Shown in pieces: positions 1 through 4,537 of a stretch of DNA of 9,379 bases (position 1 is its first letter; each line of letters begins with the position of its first letter). The position numbers and the translations under genes were made by a program. The notes beneath the pieces are model-generated. The model searched no databases. It worked only from the letters and a program-made list of their open reading frames with translations, and was not told the origin of the DNA. Source of the stretch: Kiritimatiellales bacterium (GTDB lineage: Bacteria; Verrucomicrobiota; Kiritimatiellia; Kiritimatiellales; Pontiellaceae); the NCBI GenBank assembly GCA_030630445.1, contig DAOVNC010000103.1:1-9379 (forward strand). The letters are read 5' to 3'.

Positions 1-219
1 GAAATGGGCGTCGAACCCGACGACTCGTTCGAGAACACCGCCAAGGAAGAGGCCGCCTCCAAGCAGTGGAAATTCAAAAAGGAATCCGGTGACCTCGCCC
101 TGCTCCGCCGCCTGCTTGCTGGAGATTGGAACTCCGGCGACTTCCTCGTTGTTCCGCCCCACCACAGAATCACCGCCAACCATTCCGAGCGCATTGTTTC
201 GTGCGAGCCGGCTACTTAA
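1..219 (+). CDS. 3' end of an unrecognised gene (partial)
   Basis: An open frame runs from the first base to a TAA at 217-219, so this is the last ~72 residues of a protein that begins outside the window. The ATG at 4 is probably internal. Third-codon positions are rich in G and C as in the firm genes here, which supports real coding. The piece is charged and ends with a stretch containing DFLVVPPHHRI and HSERIV. This faintly recalls the C-terminal strand of LacI/GalR-type ligand-binding domains (VPP followed by a short strand), but the match is too weak for a call. It converges on the broken protease with no gap: the two stop codons abut at 219/220. Confidence 0.45.
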   Translation, partial: EMGVEPDDSFENTAKEEAASKQWKFKKESGDLALLRRLLAGDWNSGDFLVVPPHHRITANHSERIVSCEPAT

Positions 220-751
220 TCAAATCGGCGCGGCGGCGTTCGTCGGCGAGGGAGCGGGAATGGCCAAACCGGTGGTTTCGTGGATCCAGTTCCACTCATC
301 GTTGAGGGCGATGCCGCCGCCAAAATCGCCAAACAGACCGCCGTAGCCTTCGGTGAAGGTGTTCACGCCAACCAGCGCATTGCCTACCAGCAGCGAGCCG
401 CCCGAATCGCCGGGACCGATAAGAGATTCGATATCATTGCTCAGGCCATCGCCCGCGTTCGGGCCATCAAAATCATAGCGAAACAGGCCATCGTTCAATT
501 CGTTGATCACGTTGTAGCCCACCCGCCGATTCGTCAGCGACGCATCGGTTGTATATCCATAGCTAATAGTTGCATCCCCCCGATGCAATCTCCAGAGAGC
601 CAACAAAACTGTAGATGCCTTCCGTATCGAGGCGGTTTGAGGGCGAATCGGACGGGAGATCAAACTCGCCGCCCGCCAGAATGGCATGGGCATTCTGGAA
701 TACACAGATGGTTGCCAAACCATAGACCAGAATGCGCAGCGGATGCATCAC
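220..751 (-). pseudogene. Broken trypsin-like (S1) serine protease
   Basis: Reading starts at GTG 751 or ATG 748, after AGAGG in the upstream leader. It opens with a signal peptide (basic MMHPLR, hydrophobic core, NAHA cleavage region) and then FDLPSD and IYSFVGSLEI. That frame stops at 563. Removing one G from the six-base run at 576-581 joins it to the downstream frame, giving SGDATISYGYTTD and continuing to the S1 nucleophile motif GPGDSGGSLL. The strand after it (GNALVGVNTF) and a final amphipathic helix (NDEWNWIHETTG) also fit secreted trypsin-like proteins. Between the signal region and the GYTTD segment, the parts that normally carry the catalytic His (TAAHC) and Asp are missing. The gene therefore appears to have both an internal deletion and a frameshift. 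The tail GLAIPAPSPT looks like the start of a PEP-CTERM sorting signal, but no membrane segment follows. A non-functional remnant is the best reading. Confidence 0.7.
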
Positions 752-770
752 TCACTAGATCCTCTTTGAG

Positions 771-1046
771 TCAATAACCGGGTTTCCGATGCTCATGGGC
801 AACGGCAACCACAATAATTCTATCGCGCCGGATGAAATAGGGCAGATAATAAGGAAAAACCGGACAATTGATCCTGCGGTATCCGCCATCCCGCTCACGT
901 TGCAGAAGTGGGTTCGCCGCAATGTTTAGAAGAACGGACTCCACCTCTGTTTTAAACCGATGTCCCAACCCGGGCTGTTTCGATTCATACCACAAAGCGG
1001 CGGCGACTAATTCCTGGCTCGCCTCTTCCAAAAACTCGACGATCAT
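771..1046 (-). CDS. ParE/RelE-family toxin of a type II toxin-antitoxin pair
   Basis: The 91-residue basic protein has the size and layout of the ParE/RelE toxin fold. An N-terminal strand (MIVEFLEEA) is followed by a helix carrying the family pattern ALWYESKQPGLGHRF, then a central helix (FKTEVESVLLNIAANP) and C-terminal strands (RINCPVFPYYLPYFI, RIIVVAVAHEHRKP). ParE members poison DNA gyrase, whereas RelE members cut mRNA at the ribosome. The sequence alone does not decide between them, although the WYE..PGLG and AVAHEHRKP signatures sit closer to ParE. Its ATG overlaps the stop of the antitoxin gene by four bases (ATGA at 1043-1046), a typical translationally coupled pair. The toxin is neutralised by the partner, and the complex usually represses the shared promoter. 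Confidence 0.85.
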   Translation of the reverse strand: MIVEFLEEASQELVAAALWYESKQPGLGHRFKTEVESVLLNIAANPLLQRERDGGYRRINCPVFPYYLPYFIRRDRIIVVAVAHEHRKPGY

Positions 1047-1279
1047 TCGCCAAGCCTCTTCTCCAGCTCAGCAAAAACCTCCGAAGCGAGGCGAGTCTTG
1101 ACTTTCCCGCAGTCATACCGCTCCATCCGCTCACGGATCACACCGTCCCAGTCGCTCTCAATCTCTCCCGAATCAAACCCGGCATCGCTCTGTTCCAGAA
1201 TTCGATAAACCACCGTCAACCGCTGATCCAACGGCAACTCCAGCGCTTCCTTGCAAACCTGATCCATTGTCGCTGTCAT
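1043..1279 (-). CDS. Addiction-module antitoxin (TIGR02574-type)
   Basis: A small acidic protein of 78 residues. It carries the pattern of the addiction-module component family that pairs with ParE/RelE toxins: an N-terminal helix with KEALELPLDQRLTVVYRILE, then an acidic linker containing ESDWDGVIRERMERYDCGKV, and a C-terminal helix (ASEVFAELEKRLGE) that would wrap the toxin. Two in-frame ATGs are available, at 1285 and 1279. The Shine-Dalgarno sequence GAGAGG directly touches the first and lies 6 nt from the second, so 1279 is the more likely start. It is the first gene of the two-gene operon and overlaps the toxin start. Confidence 0.8.
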   Translation of the reverse strand: MTATMDQVCKEALELPLDQRLTVVYRILEQSDAGFDSGEIESDWDGVIRERMERYDCGKVKTRLASEVFAELEKRLGE

Positions 1280-1328
1280 AATCATCCTCTCTTCGCGGCT
1301 TCGGGGGGAACCGTACCCTATCCGCGTT

Positions 1329-1366
1329 AAAAAAACAGCTCCTTTATCGGCACCCCTTTATCGGGG
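1329..1366 (-). terminator. Possible weak terminator after the HRDC gene, with a short direct repeat
   Basis: On the minus strand the HRDC stop codon lies in the loop of a short hairpin, CCCC-GATAAA-GGGG (1353-1366). A run of seven T follows (1329-1335 as A on the plus strand). The 17-base distance between stem and T-run is too long for a textbook intrinsic terminator. The decamer cctttatcgg occurs twice here, at 1341-1350 and 1355-1364, which may be a small duplication or a binding site. The rest of 1286-1357 is the short leader of the antitoxin gene. Confidence 0.3.
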
Positions 1367-1786
1367 CGCATCCAGCACGGATAAAAGATCAGAACCATAT
1401 TTCTCGATACGGGCGGCACCGATACCCTCAATCCGTGTTAGTTCCGATGGTTCCGCAATATTTTGCTTCACCATCTCCGCCAACTGCTCGTTGGTCATGA
1501 TGGTGTAGACCTGCACACCGTCGCGCTGGGCAAGTTCCTTGCGCTTTTCGCGCAAGCGGGAAAAGAGGGCAAACTCTTCGGGAGAGAGGACTTCGCGATA
1601 ATCCACTCTGGACTTGCCGCGCAATCCAGTCTTTCCCCCTTCGAGCCACTCCACGCAGAACGACCATCCGTTTCCGGTGAACACTTTTTCCACCGCCAGC
1701 ACACGTTTTGCACGCAGAAAGGTGTTTAGATCGTCCTGCGCCCGACCCTCGTCGCCAAACGGAATATAAAAGGTGTTGAATTGCAT
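1358..1786 (-). CDS. HRDC-domain accessory protein of the retroelement
   Basis: This 142-residue protein has two parts. Residues 1-60 form a small strand-rich domain (MQFNTFYIPF, RAKRVLAVEKVF, WSFCVEWLEG). Residues ~66-140 are an HRDC (helicase and RNase D C-terminal) nucleic-acid-binding domain, seen in SPEEFALFSRLREKRKELA, YTIMTNEQLAEM, ELTRIEGIGAARIEKYG and SDLLSVL. HRDC proteins of this layout are known companions of reverse transcriptases in some DGRs, where they take the position of the Avd accessory protein. The position just downstream of the TR fits that role, presumably helping to bind TR RNA or cDNA. The ATG lies only five bases after the T-run of the preceding terminator and has no Shine-Dalgarno. 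Expression would need read-through, or a promoter overlapping the hairpin with a near-leaderless start. Confidence 0.8.
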   Translation of the reverse strand: MQFNTFYIPFGDEGRAQDDLNTFLRAKRVLAVEKVFTGNGWSFCVEWLEGGKTGLRGKSRVDYREVLSPEEFALFSRLREKRKELAQRDGVQVYTIMTNEQLAEMVKQNIAEPSELTRIEGIGAARIEKYGSDLLSVLDAPR

Positions 1787-1791
1787 CGTGT

Positions 1792-1838
1792 AAAAAAGCG
1801 GCCTGAAGCGTTCGCATCCGCTACTGGCATCAGGCCGC
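1792..1838 (-). terminator. Intrinsic terminator of the DGR transcript
   Basis: On the minus strand a perfect 9-bp stem GCGGCCTGA / TCAGGCCGC (1830-1838 with 1798-1806) encloses a 23-base loop. The loop can form a further AGCG/CGCT pairing. Six T follow immediately (1792-1797). The stem contains the TGA that ends the reverse-transcriptase frame. The transcript carrying target gene, RT and TR would therefore end here, about 80 bases past the TR, leaving a TR RNA with a defined 3' end. Confidence 0.75.
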
Positions 1839-1883
1839 CATCCTTTCTTTGTTCCATTGCTGGAAACAGGAAACCGGCGGGGA

Positions 1884-1901
1884 CCACCTGCGCTCCTCCA
1901 G
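1884..1901 (-). repeat. Post-TR arm of an 18-bp inverted repeat
   Basis: The minus-strand bases ctggaggagcgcaggtgg lie 14 bases past the TR homology. They are the exact reverse complement of the minus-strand bases at 3214-3231, just past the VR, so the two flanks of one minus-strand transcript can pair over 18 bp. This arm also takes part in a local imperfect hairpin (GCTGGA at 1902-1897 with TCCAGC at 1864-1859, and CAGG/CCTG inside it). Beyond the homing site TR and VR have no direct homology, so an inverted match here is unexpected. Confidence 0.85.
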
Positions 1902-1914
1902 CTTTTCCGTGGTG

Positions 1915-1940
1915 CTTAACGGCGGACGGCCCGGAACCCG
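1915..1940 (-). other. IMH-like sequence at the 3' end of the TR (IMH*)
   Basis: The last 26 bases of the TR coding strand match the end of the VR except for two C positions (C to G and C to T in the VR, at plus-strand 1925 and 1928). Apart from the TAA stop codon and the base after it, this end is free of adenine and GC-rich. In studied DGRs the corresponding element of the TR differs slightly from the VR copy. That difference keeps the TR from becoming a homing target itself, and the two substitutions fit this logic. Confidence 0.75.
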
Positions 1941-2054
1941 ATGTTGTTGTTCTCGTTGTCCGGGTTGTTCCAGTTCTCGTTGCCGCAACGCGCGTTGTTC
2001 GCGTTGTTGTTCCAACTCCCGCCCCGGATGTTCCGGTTCGACCCCGACGTTTTT
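1915..2054 (-). repeat. DGR template repeat (TR)
   Basis: This block aligns without gaps to the 3' end of the target gene at an offset of exactly 1319 bases. Over 1915-2049 there are 29 differences, and 26 are at adenines of the TR coding strand (T on the plus strand). The other three are two in the homing-site region (1925, 1928) and one at the upstream end (2042). Extending to 2054 adds three more A-to-C changes. Read in the frame of the target gene, the TR holds 15 AAC codons, an AGT and two ATC, and ends in GFRAVRR and TAA. AAC is the classic DGR choice, because mutating its first two bases reaches many amino acids but never a stop. The TR is the unmutated master copy. It lies inside the 3' end of the RT reading frame, in a different frame. 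Confidence 0.97.
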
Positions 2055-3062
2055 CGCCCGTTCCCTAAAAAAACCCTGCCGGAACTCCAAGGTATCGGCT
2101 TGTTGCACGAAAGCGGTTAGCGCCGTTACACGCTCCTGAAAATCAACTTCCGACAGATGCCCGCAAGCCAAGAGCCATTCGTAACGACGGATCTTTGCAA
2201 CAAAACGTTTCTTGCTGCAGCGGTTTAAGCGGACGGTCTGCGGGAAAACCCGCATGCCCAGGAAATCCATCCCATGGCGAGTGCGGTTCAAATATGGCTC
2301 GCCCTTCAAGTACAACCCCAGCGAGTCCGAGGCAAACAAAACCACTCCCGAACGGATTTTCTTCAATGCACCCTTGCTGGAATGCCATATGGAAAAATCG
2401 TCCATATAGCGCACATAGCCCTTCATCCGCAGGGTTTCCTTCACAAAGCGGTCGAGCGGATCGAGATAGAGGTTGGCAAAATACTGGCTGGTCAGGTTGC
2501 CGATCGGCAGGCCGCGTCCCGGTTAGGTTTCATAGGTGTCGATGATGCGGTCGAACCATGCCAACAGGTCGGCATCCTTGAACTTGCGGCGCAACAGGGC
2601 CTTGAGTCGATCATGCGGAATGGAGTCGAAAAACTTGCGTACATCCGCCTTGAGGAACCATTCATTTTGACGGGCGAACTGCTGCGCACGGCGCACGGCC
2701 TTAAACTGCCCTTTGTTCTTGCGGCAGGCATAGGTATCAAAGATCAACCCCTTCTCGAAATACGGCTCGCACACATTCATCAGGGCATGGTGCAACACTC
2801 GTTCGGGAAAAGCCGCTGCACAGATTTCGCGTTCCTTGGGGTCGTAGATTGTGAAACGGGTGTAGCGACCAACCGGATAGTCGAACGTGAGTAAACCCAA
2901 GCGCATGCGCTCGAGCTCGGCGGAAAGGTTTTCAGCAAAGTCACGTTGATCAGGGCGATGCCGCTTGCCGCAGCTTGCCATCCAGAAAGCCCGTTGCAAA
3001 TTCTCTGGATCAACCACCTTTTCAAATAAATTTCCTGCACGTTTCATTGCTTTACCATTCAA

Positions 3063-3213
3063 CCGAATTTAAAAGCGGTGTCGCCCTTCGGTTGCCACCG
3101 CACTCCAAAACTTGCCGCTCCATGCACGGAAGGGTTCGGCCTTTCGCTCCGCTCAACCCCGCTCCGCGGGGCACGGCGAGCCCCCTTCCGGCATTCCGCT
3201 TTTTCCCTGTTTT
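3063..3213 (-). other. Structured spacer between VR and reverse transcriptase
   Basis: No gene is seen in this 150-base stretch, but it is rich in dyad symmetry. Arms cggaaggg (3127-3134) and cccttccg (3183-3190) enclose an inner perfect hairpin CCCCGC-TCC-GCGGGG (3157-3171). A second hairpin, gcggtg (3075-3080) with caccgc (3096-3101), lies just upstream of the RT start. DGR homing sites are often followed by a stem-loop or cruciform that raises retrohoming efficiency. These hairpins may play that role, or may damp RT expression relative to the target gene. There is no T-run, so an intrinsic terminator on the minus strand is unlikely. Confidence 0.45.
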
Positions 3214-3231
3214 CTGGAGGAGCGCAGGTGG
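3214..3231 (-). repeat. Post-VR arm of the 18-bp inverted repeat
   Basis: The minus-strand bases ccacctgcgctcctccag begin three bases after the end of the VR homology (four after the target stop codon). They are the exact reverse complement of the post-TR arm at 1884-1901. Their position directly after the homing site, where other DGRs carry a functional stem-loop, suggests a role in bringing TR RNA and target DNA or mRNA together. A relic of a small inversion is the simpler alternative. Confidence 0.85.
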
Positions 3232-3233
3232 CC

Positions 3234-3259
3234 CTTAACGGCGCACAGCCCGGAACCCG
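3234..3259 (-). other. Initiation-of-mutagenic-homing (IMH) site at the end of the VR
   Basis: These are the last 26 bases of the VR coding strand, encoding GFRAVRR and the TAA stop. Adenines occur only in and just after the stop codon. The block matches its TR counterpart except for two bases. In characterised DGRs this constant, GC-rich 3' block of the VR is where cDNA synthesis or integration begins, and it marks the recipient copy. The assignment follows from its position and from the two-base difference. Confidence 0.75.
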
Positions 3260-3373
3260 AGGGAGTAGTACTCGGAGTCCGGGGAGCGCCAGCCCTCGTG
3301 GCCGCAACGCGCGTAGAACGCGTAGCCGGACCAACCCCCGCCCCGGACGTCCCGGTCCGAACCCGACGGTGTG
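3234..3373 (-). repeat. DGR variable repeat (VR)
   Basis: This is the 3' end of the target gene and the mutated copy of the TR. Residues encoded by AAC in the TR have become S, G, Y, F, Y, H, G, R, S, S, Y, Y and S in order, plus two N to D, one S to G, one I to V and one I to L. Codons lacking A in the TR (Trp, Arg, Gly, Cys, Phe, Pro) are unchanged. This yields constant scaffold blocks such as ARCG and GFRAVRR with variable positions between them, exactly the layout of C-type-lectin variable regions in DGR targets. The upstream boundary is soft: the last three A-to-C differences lie at 3369-3373. Confidence 0.97.
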
Positions 3374-4268
3374 TTGCACCACTCCCATACGTTTCCAGAC
3401 ATATCATAGAGCCCATACCCATTCGAGGAAAAACTTCCCGCCGGACTCGTGTACGGAGTGGTGCCTTCGTCATACGAGGGGTGATAGCCACGCGGTGAAC
3501 TCACGTCGTAACTATACGAAGTGGAGCTGTAATAGTTTGCCTCACTGTGCGTGATGGTATCGCCCCATGGGAAACGCTTGCTTTGCAGGCCGCCCCGCGC
3601 GGCATATTCCCACTCGACAATCGTCGGCAGGCGGTAGCCATTGGCATCAAAATCGCAATCAGGCGAACTATCGCCGGTCTTGTAGGTGTTTCCGCCAACG
3701 GTATAGCAGGGTGTCCTTCCCTCCATTTCACTGCGGGCGTTGCACCACTTCACGCAGTCATACCAATTGACGGTATGCACCGGATGGTTCGAGGCCTTTC
3801 CTGAACCGGCATTGCTAAAGCTGTACCCGTTCGCCACCGCCCAACTATGGGCTTCATCCCATTTAGCTTTCGTTACTTCGGTTGCGTCCATATAGAACGC
3901 CGCTTCGTTCATCAGCGAATAGGCACCAAATCTGGATCCGTACCGCTGTTAATTCCTGCTGGGATTTGCACCATGCCCTCTGGAATCACCTCAGCCGGAA
4001 GATCCATCCGTACCCGAAAAAATGATGTTCCCTGATCCAAAGACACCTCCGTTCTAGTGACTCCGCTGGTGCCCACTACTTCTGAAGTCACATCCGTAAA
4101 ACTCGCAGTAAGATTAGAGGCTCTCTCGACCGTGCAGGTCGACCCCGGCTCCATCCCCTCGGCAACCAGCACTCCGTTCGACTCCCACGACACCAGCATG
4201 TCCTCGGCAAAGACTCCCGTTCCCACCAATGACACCAAACCAACCCACACTGCATTCCGAATCTTCAT
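3235..4268 (-). pseudogene. DGR target: secreted FGE/C-type-lectin protein, frameshifted
   Basis: Translation should start at ATG 4268, 7 nt after GAGGAG (an in-frame ATG at 4283 precedes the Shine-Dalgarno). A signal peptide follows (MKIRNAVWVGLVSLVGTGVFA), then a beta-rich region (LVSWESNGVLVAEGMEPGS, TEVSLDQGTSFFRV) and MVQIPAGINSGTDPD. That frame stops at 3912. Adding one T to the TTT at 3928-3930 gives DPDFGAYSLMNEAAFYMD and joins it to the second open frame (3912-3235). That frame carries the formylglycine-generating-enzyme/SUMF1 fold: FYMDATEVTKAKWDE, NHPVHTVNWYDCVKWCNA, NGYRLPTIVEWEYAARGG, YGLYDMSGNVWEWCN, and the VR from about residue 182 of that part. The repaired product would be 344 residues. 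Such targets use the lectin-like fold for ligand binding, probably outside the membrane. The two frames touch at TGATG, so weak coupled expression of an unexported second half is conceivable. Confidence 0.9.
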
Positions 4269-4328
4269 TTTTCTGCTCCTCATGGTTCGTTAACGCCCAC
4301 ACTAGAACCTCCCTTCTACACCCCCTCC

Positions 4329-4505
4329 ATGGAAGCCGTCAAGGAACTACCCGCATTACGCAGCGATCCTAAATATGAAGGCGGTCTGGAAAGGTTGCAC
4401 GAGCTCCATGTTCAGAATTGCTTCTCCATTTATTTCCACGCAAACAGCAAGATCGAACCATCTTTAAACCAATCCGACCTATTCCCGCTAAACCAACCTA
4501 TATAA
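4329..4505 (+). other. Short open frame of unknown status in the divergent intergenic region
   Basis: The stretch between the DGR target start and the methyltransferase start (4284-4537) has no recognisable gene. An ATG at 4329 opens a 58-codon frame (MEAVKELPALRSDPKYEGG, then GLERLHELHVQNCF) ending at 4505. The first half has protein-like composition and a possible helix, while the second half does not. No good Shine-Dalgarno precedes it. It may be a remnant of a lost gene. I do not recognise it. Confidence 0.2.
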
Positions 4506-4531
4506 TCTATCCTCCTTTCAATACAAGGAGG
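4501..4531 (+). promoter_or_regulatory. Putative -10 box and Shine-Dalgarno of the methyltransferase operon
   Basis: A perfect TATAAT (4501-4506) lies 32 bases before the chosen start. A strong Shine-Dalgarno AAGGAGG follows at 4525-4531. No convincing -35 element is present at the expected spacing. The Shine-Dalgarno directly abuts an ATG at 4532 and is 6 nt from an ATG at 4538, so the latter decides the start. Confidence 0.4.
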
Positions 4532-4537
4532 ATGGAA

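Larger units (their letters stand above)
1830..3047 (-). pseudogene. DGR-type reverse transcriptase interrupted by an in-frame stop
   Basis: From ATG 3047 the frame begins MKRAGNLFEKVV, the usual start of DGR reverse transcriptases. A TTG at 3062 is a less likely start. Residues 64-80 (RFTIYDPKEREICAAAF), 84-90 (VLHHALM) and 103-113 (FDTYACRKNKG) are conserved. Catalytic motif A is ADVRKFFDSI with Asp135. The frame is cut by TAA at 2523-2525 (codon 175). It continues in the same phase with PGRGLPIGNLTSQ (176-188), the DGR-specific motif 4, then YMDD (208-211), GMDFLGMRV and the thumb (ALTAFVQQADTLEFR). A single base change thus separates motif A from the YMDD motif. The two halves are otherwise intact, so the loss looks recent, or else the stop is suppressed or a sequence error. 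The end of the frame runs through the whole TR and stops inside the terminator. The enzyme would make adenine-mutated cDNA from TR RNA. Confidence 0.93.
1358..4268 (-). other. Diversity-generating retroelement locus (target-RT-TR-HRDC)
   Basis: The parts are co-oriented and in the order target with VR, spacer, RT, TR, terminator, HRDC accessory gene. No Avd-type four-helix gene and no phage or insertion-sequence gene is seen in the window, so the element is chromosomal as far as visible. The neighbours on the left are a toxin-antitoxin pair and a decayed protease, which suggests an accessory region. On the right is a metabolic cluster in the opposite direction. Both protein-coding parts essential for activity are interrupted, while TR, VR, homing site and accessory gene look intact. 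Confidence 0.93.

Noticed and set aside
280..777. 165-codon plus-strand open frame opposite the protease remnant
   Set aside because: The minus strand carries a signal peptide and the GDSGG motif. The plus-strand frame has no motif or ribosome site.
1341..1364. Two copies of cctttatcgg as a CRISPR-like or attachment repeat
   Set aside because: There are only two copies, four bases apart, with no spacer structure and no integrase nearby. It is more likely a tiny duplication.
1916..2054. Reading the TR in the target frame as the end of a second FGE-domain gene
   Set aside because: No upstream FGE domain is joined to it. The AAC-rich block with asparagine runs is the DGR template, not an expressed target.
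2523..2525. Stop-codon reassignment as the explanation for the TAA in the reverse transcriptase
   Set aside because: TAA ends the HRDC and UroD-like genes and the 3' end of the target in this window at the expected places, so it is a normal stop here.
3059..3388. Arginine-rich 109-codon minus-strand frame over the VR
   Set aside because: It is another phase of the VR and its GC-rich flank. The target-gene frame explains the region.
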